DNA from: Mactromeris polynyma
Taxonomy: Eukaryota; Mollusca; Bivalvia; Venerida; Mactridae
Length of the DNA: 64,000 nucleotides
Reading direction: 5' to 3'
Assembly: GCA_032209605.1 (NCBI GenBank)
Contig: JASFXZ010000007.1
Span: 23,992,264 to 24,056,263 of the forward strand
This document shows positions 10,315 through 23,271 of the stretch, in pieces. The notes under the pieces are model-generated. The model did no database searches. It saw only the letters and a program-made list of their open reading frames with translations, and had not been told where the DNA came from. The translations under genes were made by a program, and so were the position numbers. Numbering within the stretch: position 1 is the stretch's first letter; every line of letters starts with the position of its first letter.

Positions 10315-10531
10315 GTGTACATTGCTATGGTTTATAATAAACACGATTGTCAGCAAAATAACGATTTGCACGGTGTTCACGAAACTGGGTCATGGGCAGC
10401 GGAAGTCCTACAAAAATCACGCCATGTTATTGAAAATCGATCAGTAAGTTTGCCAAACGGTATAAAAAAGTGCTGTTACATTGACCGCGAACAGGTGTAT
10501 GAACTTTCAGGACCGATCCATGTCAATTTAG
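10315..10531 (+). other. Candidate first coding exon, unrecognised
   Basis: An ATG at 10315 opens a frame of about 72 codons that runs into a good splice donor (TAG|GTAAGG) at 10531/10532. The composition is less AT-rich than the neighbours and the peptide is not low complexity; it includes ETGSWAAEVLQKS. I do not recognise a domain. No promoter elements or downstream exons could be tied to it. It could be a first exon, a remnant of a transposon-borne gene (a Tc1 relic lies just upstream) or chance. Confidence 0.2.
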
Positions 10532-11492
10532 GTAAGGAAATGCTCTCGTGCGTGAAACTAAATTGATGTTTGGATTACTTTTCTATCAAAACAGAACCGC
10601 GGCTTTTTCTCCGTCAAGCTTACGGACAAACACGAACATTTCAATACACCTATTTTGAAATGTAATGGTCTAGGTAATATATTCATACGTTCGCGGTTAA
10701 TAAAATCGCACTTTATAAATGTAAATAAATAAATGACGAAACGGGTAACTGAAAATAATTTGCCAGTCTGGTGCGTTTTCATTGTCAATGATCACGAGTT
10801 TAACACTCAATTCGATGTAATTTAGAATACCAAGTGGTGGTTTATTATTGGAAGAAGCATACTTAAATCCATGACCTATTTTCTTTCTCTTAATCTCACA
10901 GGGCAGCAGAAGTGTAGGGTGTTAAGTGTCGACCGCTCAATCCGAAGCTTGTGGATTTTTAACTCTGCGTATGTCACGGCCACATCTCTTGATAAGACAC
11001 GAAGGATATGGTGTATTGAGGCGTAAATATGTTGGCTGCTAATCCAAGTTAACCTAGGAGACTTGTAATTAAACACTTGAACTCTGTAATGTATTATTTT
11101 GCTGTTTGAAATAAAAATAAACAATGAAACTGCAAAGTTTCGCCCGAAACATAAAACAATAGAACATTGATAAAATATAGGATGTTTAGTTTTGTATATT
11201 TTGCGTGTGAGGTGTATGCAAGATTGATATTTTCAAATCCAATATACAAGAAGATAAAATGATATTATCATTTTCACCGCTTTATAGTTTGTTTACTTAA
11301 CTACTTATATATTCCAATCCATAATTGTGTTTGTGTATTTACTGTGACATGAATGAACAGTATTGACAGGGAAACACAAATATTAAATGGTTTAGTCAAA
11401 ATTATGATCATTTGTTATGAGAGCTTAGTATTTGTTGGTGTTATTTTTGATAACAAACCTATCATTTTCAACTGCTTCCACATTCATTCAAT
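10532..11492. other. No gene recognised
   Basis: AT-rich sequence with short frames only. If the preceding candidate exon is real this would be intron. No repeats stand out. Confidence 0.4.
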
Positions 11493-11578
11493 ATATCGAG
11501 GATTCAGTGCAACCCTATACTAACTGCTATATAAATTCATATAGGAATTAGGATAGGCTTGCGCTGAACCCTCGATAT
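11493..11578. repeat. Imperfect hairpin, 33-bp arms
   Basis: ATATCGAGGATTCAGTGCAA (from 11493) pairs with TTGCGCTGAACCCTCGATAT (to 11578); the arms continue to about 33 bases with roughly seven mismatches around a 20-base AT-rich loop. It may be a small foldback element. Confidence 0.7.
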
Positions 11579-11707
11579 GGTAAAATATGGGTTCCTTAAA
11601 ACTGAATGCTAATATGAAAGACGAAAAAACAACACAAGCACGTTGTATTGTTCTTAACAGTCACAAAATCGGCTGATTTTTTATCAACTGAATGTATAAC
11701 ATTGGCT

Positions 11708-11723
11708 GGGGGGGGGGGAGGGG
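11708..11723 (+). repeat. G-rich run
   Basis: Fifteen G in sixteen positions (eleven G, A, four G), out of keeping with the AT-rich surroundings. It lies about 180 bases before the four-copy array begins. Confidence 0.9.
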
Positions 11724-12830
11724 CAAACCTTTACATGAGACTCAATAGTAGAAGTGTGCCTAATAGGCAAATTCAGAGAATAAGAACATGTTGGTTAAGT
11801 AATAAAAAGTTCACATTAGAGCAGAAGTTGAATACATATTTTGTGGAAATGAACAAAAATATAATTTTCTTGAAGGAAGAAAAAAGACGTTTTACTTCAA
11901 CAAGAAAAAACACTATCTATATTTGAATAGATATAAGGAATATGAACATAGGTTTTAACATCCCAGACTGTAAGGTTATTTTCTCATTTAAAATTAATAT
12001 ATGCTGCAAACTGTTGGTGCTGTGAATGCATCCTGTTATTATTTACCAGCGTTCTTTTAAACACATTTTTGTTTGTTGCGAAAAAATGTTTTCATTGCAT
12101 TTCTAAAGATGGGAGATGATTGATTTATGAAAGATTTATGTAACTGCAAATTGAATTTCTGTCCCTACCTCCCTCAGCCACTCATTCTGTTCTGCTACGT
12201 TCCATTTCGTTTCATTTCAGGTACAATCTAATAACTGTTAACATAGGCGCATACATAATTTAATCATTTATCTGAGACCGCTATTAATTTATAAATTGAA
12301 AACAAGCGATTGAAATACGATACTAGATTACTCATTCTCATTTTAGATGGTGATGCAGATATTTGACTCATTTAACACATCGTCTGCTTGATGTCCCTGA
12401 TCGTGTAAATAGAGATTGCAGACGACAATTGTATTCCGAATGATACAATTTCAAGTTCCAGAAAACGTATTGTCTAAACAAAAAACAACATCTGACTAGG
12501 CATCTTTTGTAACACCCTATCAATCAAAAGGCTTCAAAAGGAATTTTCATAATCGAAGTAACAGTCTAGGAAAGAGGTAATCTATTCAAAACAGTTTCTA
12601 TGGAACTCTAGGAGCCAACAGTATCATCTTTTTCGATTGGATATATGTCTAAACCAATCAATAACGGTTAATCACATATTGTACATCTGTTGGAAGCCTT
12701 ATCCGTCTGGATGTTGCTTCAGCAATTTGGATGCTGCGTCTCTATGGTCATCATTGCTAATCGTACGTTCTTATGTAGTTTTCAACAAGTCTGTGGTAAG
12801 GAATGATCGTTAGCTGATTTAGGAGGGAGT

Positions 12831-12880
12831 CTGATGATTGGTTTTCGTCATCTGTCGTGCCCTTTACGACTTCTCATCAG
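12831..12880. repeat. 50-base cloverleaf-like motif, instance 1a
   Basis: CTGATGA at the start pairs with TCATCAG at the end; inside, GTCGT (12854-12858) and ACGAC (12866-12870) form a 5-bp stem around GCCCTTT. A third possible arm lies between. The same 50 bases recur five more times in the array in two contexts. Confidence 0.75.
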
Positions 12881-13286
12881 ATGCGCTTGCCTCTGATATG
12901 TCATCGAGTACATTTTTGACAGGCTTCACCGGTATTACTTGATATATCTATGTTATATATGCATTATCTTCTGTACACCATCTCTTATGTTAGAGAACTG
13001 TCTGCAGAGATTTTCGTATTTACACTACTCGTTTATATTGGATGATTGTAGGATAATCGTGAGGTCGGATGCACCATAAAACAATGTTTATACCCCCAGT
13101 GCAGTTGTTGCGAGTGACCGTTCAAATGTGGAACTCCTATTTTCACCCTTCGTGTATGTATTTGTTTACTTGTATATAATAACATGTCACCTTGACCTTG
13201 TGCTTTAGGGGTGGCTGTGTATTTTGTATGTGACATTTTCTGCTCCACTTCTTATGTTATCTTGTTGTACGTCTTCAAGTCATATA

Positions 13287-13409
13287 CAGTAAAAACTCAA
13301 ATTACGACCACTATTTTCAAGTCCGTTTTCATTGATTTGGTCTATTTAACCTCAACATTAAAACCTCCTCAATAAGAAGACCACTTTTCGAGGGTCCCAA
13401 AGATGGTCT
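13287..13409. mobile_element. CAGTAAAACCTC-family MITE, right end lost (copy 1)
   Basis: Left end TA-CAGTAAAAACTC at 13287; interior matches the full element in copy 2. It breaks off at GATGGTCTTTATG, so the right TIR is deleted. Confidence 0.8.
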
Positions 13410-15703
13410 TTATGTGTCCCATGCTGGATAGCATAGCGTCGCTGACGATACATCGATTCGATAAGTGCTTGGTATGGAATATAGTATTTTATGGCATAAA
13501 AATATATACTTCATGGACAAACCGTTCTAATTGCAACACTCAGATAGACTTTGAATATCGGAGATTTGTGAATTCCTTGGCCGAAGTAGTACCAGCAGTT
13601 TGTGAGAGCACACTGTCGATATTTACATGCTGGCTCTATGAACATTTCTGTATAACTAGGATGTGACAATCGCAAGTTTATTCCATTTCTTTAAGAAACG
13701 ATTTGTAACTAGACAAGTGCGTTACAATGTTCACTAAAATAATTTTGGTTCTGATTCGTAATCTAAAGATCAACCAGTATCAATTTGTCCTTTCCGGAAG
13801 CAGCTGACAACTTCTTCCCTAAGATCACAGGTGAAGGAAAAATTACTGTAGCCAGTAGGACGTGACCTGGACCGATCGGGAATCTACCTCAGGTCTCCTG
13901 GGTGACAGTCATGGCTTTACCAATAATTGAGCAAACCGGGCAGGGTTATCAGTACTATGGGCATTCAAGACCTCACAATCATTACATGTGTAAGACATTT
14001 GTATCACTGTGACTGAATTACCCCAATGTTAGTGTAAAATGTGCTTCAGATTAAATTATAAGAGTCGTACCACAATGTATCGATGTATCATGCAATATAG
14101 ATGATTATACATCCTAGCATATCGTCGAAGTGACGCTGAAGTGAGCAAATATGACTGCTATGTTAAATATACTATAATAAAAAGCTCTGTTTGGTGATGG
14201 AATTTGTTAACTGATCTTAAACCTATGCAATCGAAGAACTGTTGGAAAATGATGTTGAACAAAATAGGAACGCTATATAACACCAATATTGTTCCGTAAT
14301 GTTTACATAAGTTGGACGTTCAGATTGTAAATATCACACTAAGGAATCGTTACTGATCGCCTCCAAAGATATTTTTCACAAGAACCGGACATCTGAATGA
14401 TTTCATTTCTTTGAACTCAAATACAGTAATGCAGTAAAACAAATAAAAACCAGACTGTTGGATTAGTATAAGATGATCACCTCAGATCATAAAACCTCAG
14501 ATGTTAAATATTGTATTAGTTCAGAGTCAAATAACAATAATGATGTATGGGGCTGTTCCCTAAGTCAATAAAACAGACATATGTTAGTGACACGTTCATG
14601 TTGACATTCAAACAATACAAACATACAGATTATAAATACATGGTATTGTATTTTGATCAAATATTATTGGAGGACTTTCAATTGTCAGTGTTTTCTATCA
14701 TTTCGGTCGAGAACTCAATATGTTATTCAAATCAAGGCTTAGAATGTCGTATGCAGCAGCAACGTCTGGTAAAGATATATTATCTACTCTAAATATTTTT
14801 TTCATTAGAAAATTGTCATTGAGCGATTTCAATATCAAATATACAGTCTGGTAGAATTAATGGGTTTATCAATTTTGTTGAATAGGACGCCAGTAAGATG
14901 GAATTTTGTTATTCAAACTGTCTGAATGTACAACCAATAATGAATTATAGTCGATCATAAACGTATGTGCTTGCTAACTGTCGTCTGCGGATATTTTAAT
15001 AAATTGAACCAGTGCTCTCGTATATTGCATCAATGTTTGTGAAAGGGAAGTTTGTTCCATTTTTATAGATGCCTGCACATCAAGCTTGTTGGAAGAATAC
15101 GCGAGTTTGAAAACGAACAATGAGATTGAGCGATCTCCATATTTTACATCTACGGCATTTGAAATATTGACAATACACGGATCCATTATCGTTCCTGAGA
15201 ATAAAGAACCATTTTTAGCGTGCCGAAAGTAGTTTTGTTATTAACAACGTCACTTACACGTAATTATGCTCATTATGGTATCATTTTAGATATTCCACAC
15301 GTCAATTCGCATTCATATATGATGGAATGTATTAAACCCGGCTTCTGAAAACGATAACAAGCCGCTCGGTTGAATGGTTTTCAGAAAACTGTTAACTTAA
15401 TTAAGTAATTCATGAACACTCATGCAAAGTGCTATACATATAGACAGATATATTTTAATAGGTAGTTAGGCCATAAAAGACAAAGCATGGCTAAAAGATG
15501 AACGAGTATCGATACAACAAGAGACATACTGATTTCTAACTACAATTTGTATGTTAATATGCCATGGATTTCACGGAAATAACAGGGTGATACACAAACA
15601 GAAAATGTGCTTTTCTATATGTAATTGTCTATTTTCTGGTAATACGAATCACAAGATTATTATAAACACTTTATCGAAAGTGAATATTGAGTAAACTTGA
15701 GTA

Positions 15704-15850
15704 CAGTACCTTTATAACTGGTCTTTTCATTGAGGTAGTCCTAATACTGAGATTGATTAAAGAGCAAAACCATGAAAATAGACTGAAAATTGTGGTGTAT
15801 ATTTCGAGATGGTCTTAAAATTGAAGTGGTCGTTAAGTGAGGTTTTACTG
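15704..15850. mobile_element. CAGTAAAACCTC-family MITE, left end trimmed (copy 1)
   Basis: Right end GAGGTTTTACTG-TA is intact at 15850. The left end keeps TA-CAGTA and then jumps to CCTTTATAACTGG, missing about 30 bases present in copy 4 (38,324). Confidence 0.8.
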
Positions 15851-16544
15851 TATACTGATAACATTTGAATATTTGGCATTGACATGTGTTACCGAGACAA
15901 CACGCCTTTCTACATATACGACATACGAACTTCTAACAATACAGACACATGTAGGATATTGTACCAGACACGACAAACACAATACGTGAACATGGACATA
16001 CTGGAATGGCATGCTGAAATACAATAGAACATCGACTCCTGTATATAATACATCAATTTATACGCCGAGTTTAAAAACCAACATTTATTTTTTTAATATT
16101 CCAAGCCAATGAAGAAGCATTTGATACAAGACTCCTGTATTTTTTCGGCGCAGCCGTACCAACATGGCTTTCGTTTTTGAATAATCAGCATTGTGTAAAC
16201 CAATAAAATATTACGTTAACCTCTAAACTGAACAACGTTTGTAACCTCGACTCTGATTGGTTAAGTGTTCGATAAGGGATACGTTACCTTACAGAAATAC
16301 ACTGAATTTCGGTGAAATACCGAAATCCGTTTTGGATCTGGAGTGACCTGCAATCATAACATATCGGCATTTTATTATGGCGCACAACAAATCTTAAACT
16401 TCGAATAGCGCCGAATATCTTTTTACAAGATATTTCTTGTTATTACAATAATAGAAACATTGCAATAATGCATCATACAAATAAAACAAAGCTGAAGAAC
16501 AGTATGAGCACACATGGGATGTGTCATTTACTTAATAAGACATT

Positions 16545-16571
16545 ACAGAGGGATTTCAGAAAATCCTCTGT
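16545..16571. repeat. Short perfect hairpin, kept in copy 4
   Basis: ACAGAGG-GATTT and AAAATCCTCTGT pair around a three-base CAG loop with one bulge. The same hairpin is present near 39,180-39,206. It is too short for a microRNA precursor. Confidence 0.6.
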
Positions 16572-16767
16572 GGTTTTACCAACGACAGTATTGACATGAT
16601 GTCTTTTTATGTCAATTAAATTGTCTGTACGAAGATCTGTTACAGGCAATCTAGTGATGTGTCTTTCTCATTTCGCACAAGTGTCGTGAAATGTCGTCTC
16701 ACTAATTTATCTAATGAAACATTGTTGATGGAAGCTGTAATCCGATGTAACACCTAATAAATATATA

Positions 16768-16950
16768 CAGTAAAACCTCACTTCACTTAAAGCCCACCTA
16801 AATAATAGGATCACCTAAAAATAATGAACTCAATTTTCAAGTCCAATTTAACTGTTGTGCTCTTTATTAGACCTCAAAATTTAGACCGCCTAAATAATAA
16901 GACCTGTTTTCAAGGGTCCAAAGGGTGGTCGCATTATTGAGGTTTTACTG
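16768..16950. mobile_element. CAGTAAAACCTC-family MITE, complete (copy 1)
   Basis: Both TIRs are present (CAGTAAAACCTCA and TGAGGTTTTACTG), flanked by TA on each side; 183 bases. The interior has AAGACC and GGTGGTC motifs in opposite orientation. The same insertion is at 39,403-39,585 in copy 4. Confidence 0.9.
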
Positions 16951-16967
16951 TACATATATCACATTAA

Positions 16968-17200
16968 GACAGGCTGTGGAGCTTATGTTTCAGACATTAA
17001 GTAATGCTTACATATACTAATGTTTGACACAATGAGATGGAAAAGTCAGATTTATATCTCATGATGGGTTTTCGTCATGTGTCGTGCCCTTAACGAGTTC
17101 TCATCAGATGCGCTGGTTTCGGGACAGGCTGTGGAGCTTATGTTTCAGACGTTAATAATGCCTACATATACTTGACACAATAAGATGAAAAAAGTCAGTT
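16968..17200. repeat. 155-bp imperfect tandem duplication around a hairpin
   Basis: GACAGGCTGTGGAGCTTATG starts at 16968 and again at 17123. The two copies run on in parallel to AAAGTCAG. The cloverleaf-like motif sits exactly between them (about 17,058-17,107). The same arrangement occurs in copy 4 at about 39,603-39,830. Confidence 0.8.
17058..17107. repeat. Cloverleaf-like motif, instance 1b (decayed)
   Basis: Same 50-base core as at 12,831 but in a different flanking context. Changes weaken the outer stem (CTCATGA for CTGATGA) and the inner stem (ACGAG for ACGAC). Confidence 0.7.
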
Positions 17201-19685
17201 TTATGTAGCATTTCAACATACTGAAAGTTCACCAGACACATTCAAACAATCAACACTTTCACATTTCTAGCGGACAAATCAGTTACGCAATTGCCAGAAT
17301 GTTTTAACATATATGACCAAATTATTTTACTTTTAGTATATTGACTTGTCGTCAAATTTCTGGAAAGTGTTCACGTAATATGTGGACGAATAATTCCACA
17401 TATGTGGCCGTTTTAACACTCGGGGTGCCATAACTTTATTTTACATCGATCCTGAAATGAGTTTTATTGATAATTTTATCACTCTCGATATCTGTTACTA
17501 GGCTACTGTCCAGAACTCGCGCATTATTCCAGTAATTCTAAAATAACGCGGAAGAATCTGGCCTACAGCCAACAGCTAATCCAATAAGAACAGCTATCAA
17601 AGCTAATAAGAACTAATATAATGTGTTAACTATGTGGTTGTTTGATTCATTATGCTACTTGTCTCAGCTCTGGGCGACTACATGGACTTGTTGAAGTGAA
17701 TCACATAGCAATCAAATAATGGCGACGTTTCAACATCTCAGCAGAATCGTTGAAAGGTTAATGGATTAAATTAAAGGGTTGTCTGGAACGTAAGAGACGT
17801 GAAGAAAGGAAAAACATAGCTACAAGACATCACTTTGTCCTGTGAAATGAATGACAGTAACAAAACTGTTCTTAAAACCAAGCACATGTAAGGAATATCT
17901 AAATGTATCTAAAATGCATGATTTTGATGTAAAATCTAGCCTTAGTTTTGTTAATTAATACGTATTTTCATCACTCTTTAGTTACGGCATGAAAAGCGTA
18001 TATAATACATTGCAAGACGTCAACACATATCTACGAAATAGCACCGAATTCTATGCATGAATTATTTATCTTTCAAACACCTACTTTATGCGACACTGTA
18101 AACAATTGGCGACGATGATCGTTCTCTTCTTTATCTAAGTGTTAAATAAAGTTACGAAGCAGACATGTTGTCAGAATTAAGGATTATGGGACAAATGCCA
18201 CGTATCGTAATATTGGTAATGGGTTCAAATCAAAACTTGACAATCTTGTAACATAAAAGAATTTCTATCTTCTATGTCAGACAGAACAATTGAATGTATG
18301 AATGCAATCCGTTAGACAAGCTCAGACAATTTATATTAACACAAAAATGGCAAGAAACCGTAATAATGTAATGTATTATTCAAATGTACAATGTTGGGCT
18401 AAAAGAATATATCGATGTGTGCACTAAAGAGTCAGTTTGTTAGGACGTCCGTGTATCATGAACACTTCAGTGCTGTTCCTTAAAGGCGCTTCCAACAATG
18501 AGGCCATTTCTTTCTAACGTAGATATTTCCTTTTAACTTTGTATATTTTATCAGTGTATTGTATCTAAACAAATTAAGAAATAAAAGTGACGGGCCACCT
18601 TGCTCGATTTTTTGATAATGAAGATTAAAACGTGAATATTTCATATATTCGAATATATAGCAAAATCGATACAATTCTAATACATTTTTTTCTAGCGGAG
18701 AGATTTTCTTACAACTTGGTATACTATATGAGAGTCACTGTCTGAATGAAAATATGAAATAAAAATAATGGCCGGGTCGCCTCGCTTGATTTTAAGGTAA
18801 AGATTGATTTATTGCGTTTCAAATGTAATATATATGGAAAGTGAAAGTTGAAACAAATTGCCCATAATACCGTTATCGTTTTTACATTTTCATAAAATGT
18901 GTTAGTTTTAAATATTTATTGAAGTTCATTTTATAATTTCAAATGTAGAATTTTAAATATCAATGACTTTTCTTTTTTTAATTATAAAGTATATGGAAAA
19001 AGAAAGTAAAACTGCAAAAATATAATGAAATCCTTCAATTAAACATAATAGTATCATTATTTGTAATGGTCTTTGATACACTATAAAATTCACTAAACAT
19101 CTTTGTATCGTAAAAGAAAATAGCAAACAACTCCCGGATACGTCTTTAACATATTGATCAACGATTGGATTGGGTTTGGATAGGTGTCGCTAGCAGTTGC
19201 TTGTGCACGAGATTGTCGTGTCAGCGTTAACGGTTTTGATAGTCATTCAGCTTTGGGCATCCGACACATGAGTACATATTTTTCTTTAAAGGTTCTGTCG
19301 GTTGCCCAAATGTTACTTATAAATCACAAACTAAGAAGTAATTTGAAACGTATGTTGTTTTGTTTTGCTTATCGGAGGTGGTTGAGTTGTAAGGGAAATC
19401 ACGTGTCCGGTCGACGAGAGTCTCGATTAGGCAGGAAGAGAGTGGTTAAGAGTAATAAGTGCGCACTTAATGTTTAGTGATAATAATCTTTTTACAAAGC
19501 GCCTTTTTGTCAATAGACGTAATCCGGAAAGATGGGTTTTTTTCCTGGGGTACATGCACAATTTAATTTTAGATATATTGAAGTTCAGTCAGACGTCTTT
19601 GTTTCCATTGCGATTCGAGCACGATGTTAACGGTATATTGTTGTGTGTACCGCATGATTAGAGGGAAAAGCCATCCGGAGTTCAT

Positions 19686-20054
19686 CCCTGCGTTCAGTTA
19701 CGGCGAACGATAGCCCGATCATTGTTTTATACCTAACAAGTGTATTGACCGCCTCGTATTTATTCTGGTTCCCTGCCTCAAAAACAGTGACGACAGGGAA
19801 CCAGCCCTGTGATCATTTTGCAAGTTGGTTCCCCGTGTGCAGTCATTGTGATACGGTGGGCTAGGTATACAAAACAAAACATGAGTGACTGTTAGCCGTA
19901 ACTGAACGCAGTGTTAGGCTCAACTATTCGCGAGCTACCTCCGAGTTGCGATAGCGAGTGATATGAAACGTGTTTCGCTAACACACCGGTCAATAGCAAA
20001 ACTAGCTCGCTGTTTCGTAACGTTCTGGACTGATAGCCTTCACTGAACGCAAGG
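19686..20054. mobile_element. 369-bp TIR element present only in copy 1
   Basis: Left end CCCTGCGTTCAGT and right end ACTGAACGCAAGG are inverted repeats with one mismatch in 13. CAT flanks both sides (19683-19685, 20055-20057). Copy 3 has the empty site at 33,711-33,720 (TTCATGTGTA). Inside, a perfect reverse complement of bases 19688-19704 occurs at 19895-19911, so the element may be composite. An 11-bp perfect hairpin arm pair lies at 19765-19775 and 19794-19804. It has no coding capacity. The three-base target duplication fits PIF/Harbinger-like or CACTA-like transposition, but the class is not proven. Confidence 0.85.
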
Positions 20055-20895
20055 CATGTGTATATATTGTGTTAGGTAATTTACATGTCCATGCACTCCC
20101 CGAGATTTCCGTGAGTTTAAGTTTTTGACCAGCTGTAAGCCAATTGTATAAATGATTACCATTTGGTTTGGCTAAAAGATAACCGAAATTCGATTTGATT
20201 GGTTGACATGTGGTTTTGGCCAAGTAATGAGCTAATCAAATTGACTGAATTTATAGGTAACCTCAAGCTATTTTGATACAATTGGCTACTGAAAGGTTTC
20301 ACGTGATGTATAGTATATACCATAGTTGTAATTGTGACATAATGTCGTATTGATTGTAGGAATAGTGGGAAATATTCAATATGTTTATAGTTTGCACGAG
20401 ATTGTTGTGAATAGAAGTTCTGACCATCGGTTGATTGTCCTGGGTCCATTATTGAATTACATTACACTGACTTAAATATTTTGATTGAAACATAATAGAC
20501 CGCAAACTACTAACACGTGGTATGGGACAATTTACCAGCACTTATGTAATTGTAACAGTGCGGAAGTCAGCCTTTGGTTACGGTTAAAAAAGCAAGTAAT
20601 AGGCTCTAGCATACATCAGACATTGATTCTGCTTGGACGGATGGTTAGAATATGTAAGAAATAACCGTAACATGAACACATTAATTTCTTTCTTTTCTTT
20701 TACTTTCTTACGATTAATTAAGTAGAACATAACGGTCAACAAAAATATATAAAAAACACAACATCATTATATGAATATTTATCTCCAAAAACTTCATATG
20801 GATGTAGTATAGTAATTATTCTAATCAAATGACTCTCAAATAAAGATCATGGCACTAAAGGAATGATTGTTGCGAGGATAAACCACCTTCACTGA

Positions 20896-21215
20896 ATATC
20901 AATCAAAGTACGAACACATCTCGGATGTGTATGATGCGTACATATCAAAGTATTGAAGTTACCACTATGGTCTGACAAACGCTAATCAAATAAAAATCAA
21001 AGCATCGAACGAATCCTGTGGTCTGGGTAATTGAACGTTTCCGAGTATCGAATGATAAAGTTACCGACGAAATGGGCAATCAAAGTACTGAAGGTACAAT
21101 GATCTGTGTAACAAATACTTAAGTACCGATCAAAGTAATGGAGGTACATCTGCGTCATGCATCCATCACGTTCCAATCAAATTACTGAACGAGTGCAAAT
21201 CAGAGTACTGAAGTT
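20896..21215. repeat. Degenerate short tandem repeat (ATCAAAGTACTGAA-type)
   Basis: Variants of ATCAAAGTACTGAAGGTAC recur about eight times at 30-55 base spacing, with TGATCTGTGTAA between some. It is also present in copies 2, 3 and 4 (from about 25,975, 34,578 and 42,213). This looks like an old minisatellite blurred by mutation. Confidence 0.6.
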
Positions 21216-22816
21216 GCTGCAGTGATCTGTGTAATTGAACCTCTCAAAAGTCAATATAAGCATTAAGTTTGCAGACATGAATGGTCATTGAGTCTTACCC
21301 CACTTTGCATGTAGATCGCATATAAAGCCCCGGCTTAAGTGTTATTGGAAAGCGTTTGAACCTAGCTCTTACCCTTCTGCCACTTATTGTGCTATATCGG
21401 ATATTAAAAACTCGTTATTTATCACTCCGAGAGTGTGCATGCTTTTGATTTTGAATGACAAAACATAATAACGTTAGGCTATTTTTAATGCATGTGGCAT
21501 TTCCTGCTCGGCGTCTTTTTTTCAGATTTAGCCATCAGATTTATCTTTCATCGAATGATCTTTTGAGCACTCCGTTTTCTTCTTCAAATATACTGAAAGG
21601 GCAAAGAAACGCCTGTTCATACATTTTGCTGTAATTCTGTAATCGATAGGACAGAAGTACTTAGTCAAACTAACCTTTGTGAAACACGCATTTCGTCATG
21701 AAAACACCCTTTTTGAAGATTGACCGGTGCTCGTGTAATTACCTGTTTTTAGAAACACGGAAATCGTGTGCACACGCATTGTCATAGATTCGTTCAAATT
21801 AAATTTTAACGAGATATTTGGCAGAACAATATGAAATTTGTCAATAATGATGTTTCTTCTACGTACATGCAAAAACAAGAAAAAACACTATCTATATTTG
21901 AATACGTATAAGGAATATGAACATAGGTTTTAACATCCCAGACTATAAGGTTATTTTCTTATTGAAAATTAATATATGCTGCAAAATGTTGGTGCTGTGA
22001 ATGTATCCTGTTATTATTTACCAGCGTTCTTTTAAACACATTTTTGTTTGTTGCGAAAAAATGTTTTCATTGCATTTCTAAAGATGTGAAAATGTGTTGT
22101 TTTATGGGAGATGATTGATTTATGAATGATTTATGTAACTGCAAATTGAATTTCTGTCCCTACCTCCCTCAGCCACTCATTCTGTTCTGCTACGTTCCAT
22201 TTCGTTTCATTTCAGGTACAATCTAATAACTGTTAACATAGGCGCATACATAATTTAATCATTTATCGGAGACCGCTATTAATTTATAAATTGAAAATAC
22301 GATACTAGATTACTCATTCTCATTTTAGATGGTGATGCAGATATTTGACTCATTTAACAGATCGTCTGCTTGGTGTCCCTGATCGTGTAAATAGAGATTG
22401 CAGACGACAATTGTATTCCGAATGATACAATTTCAAGTTCCAGAAAATGTATTGTCTAAACAAAAAACAACATCTGACTAGGCATCTTTTGCAACACCCT
22501 ATCAATCAAAAGGCTTCAAAAGGAATTCTCATAATCGAAGTAACAGTCTAGGAAAGAGGTAATCTATTCAAAACAGTTTCTATGGAATTCTAGGAGCCAA
22601 CAGTATCACCTTTTTCGATTGGATATATGTCTAAACCAATCAATAACGGTTAATCACATATTTTACATCTGTTGGAAGCCTTATCCGTCTGGATGTTGCT
22701 TCATCAATTTGGATGCTGCGTCTCTATGCATGGTCATCATTGCTAATCGTACGTTCTTATGTAGTTTTCAACAATTCTGTGGTAAGGAATGATCGTTAGC
22801 TGATTTAGGAGGGCGT

Positions 22817-22866
22817 CTGATGATGGGTTTTCGTCATCTGTCGTGCCCTTTACGACTTCTCATCAG
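22817..22866. repeat. Cloverleaf-like motif, instance 2
   Basis: The same 50-base core with outer CTGATGA/TCATCAG and inner GTCGT/ACGAC stems intact. Confidence 0.75.
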
Positions 22867-23271
22867 ATGCGCTTGCCTTTGATATGTCATCGAGTACATT
22901 TTTGACAGGCTTCACCGGTATTACTTGATATATCTATGTTATATATGCATTATCTTCTGTACACCATCTCTTATGTTAGAGAACTGTCTGCAGAGATTTT
23001 CCTATTAACACTACTCGTTTATATTGGATGATTGTAGGATAATCGTGAGGTCGGATACACCATAAAACCAGGTTTGTACCCCAGTCCAGTTGTTGCGACT
23101 TACCGTTCAAATGTGGAACTCCTATTTTCACCCTTCGTGTATGTATATGTTTACTCGTATATAATAACATGTCACCTTGACCTTATGCTTTTGGGGTGGC
23201 TGAATTTTTTGTATGTGACATTTCCTGCACCACTTCTTATGTCTTCTTGTGGTGAGTCTTCAAGCCACATA

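Larger units (their letters stand above)
11899..21874. repeat. Array copy 1 (about 10.0 kb)
   Basis: The longest copy. It holds all landmarks, including the block at 15,850-17,990 (shared with copy 4) and the block at 18,800-20,070 (shared with copy 3). It lacks the 262-bp MITE seen in copies 3 and 4 and a roughly 350-bp stretch near 18,000 present in copies 3 and 4. It uniquely carries the 369-bp TIR element at 19,686-20,054. Confidence 0.85.

Noticed and set aside
12820..12895. Hammerhead ribozyme on the minus strand of the cloverleaf-like motif (CTGATGA ... GAAA)
   Set aside because: The two core strings are present in order, but no third helix closes next to GAAA, the stem between them has large unpaired bulges, and no paired cleavage site is visible.
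13403..13666. Protein frame conserved between array copies 1 and 3
   Set aside because: The copies are recent duplicates; the frame is broken or missing in copies 2 and 4, and nothing shows silent-site bias.
14547..14792. 81-residue frame present in copies 1, 3 and 4
   Set aside because: Most base differences between copies 1 and 4 change the amino acid, and copy 3 is frame-shifted at the end, as expected for non-coding DNA.
16545..16571. microRNA precursor
   Set aside because: The hairpin is only 27 bases; the stem is far too short for Dicer or Drosha processing.
19184..19477. Basic frame with RRESRLGRKR in copies 1 and 3
   Set aside because: Differences are mostly amino-acid changing, the start is not shared, and copies 2 and 4 lack the block.
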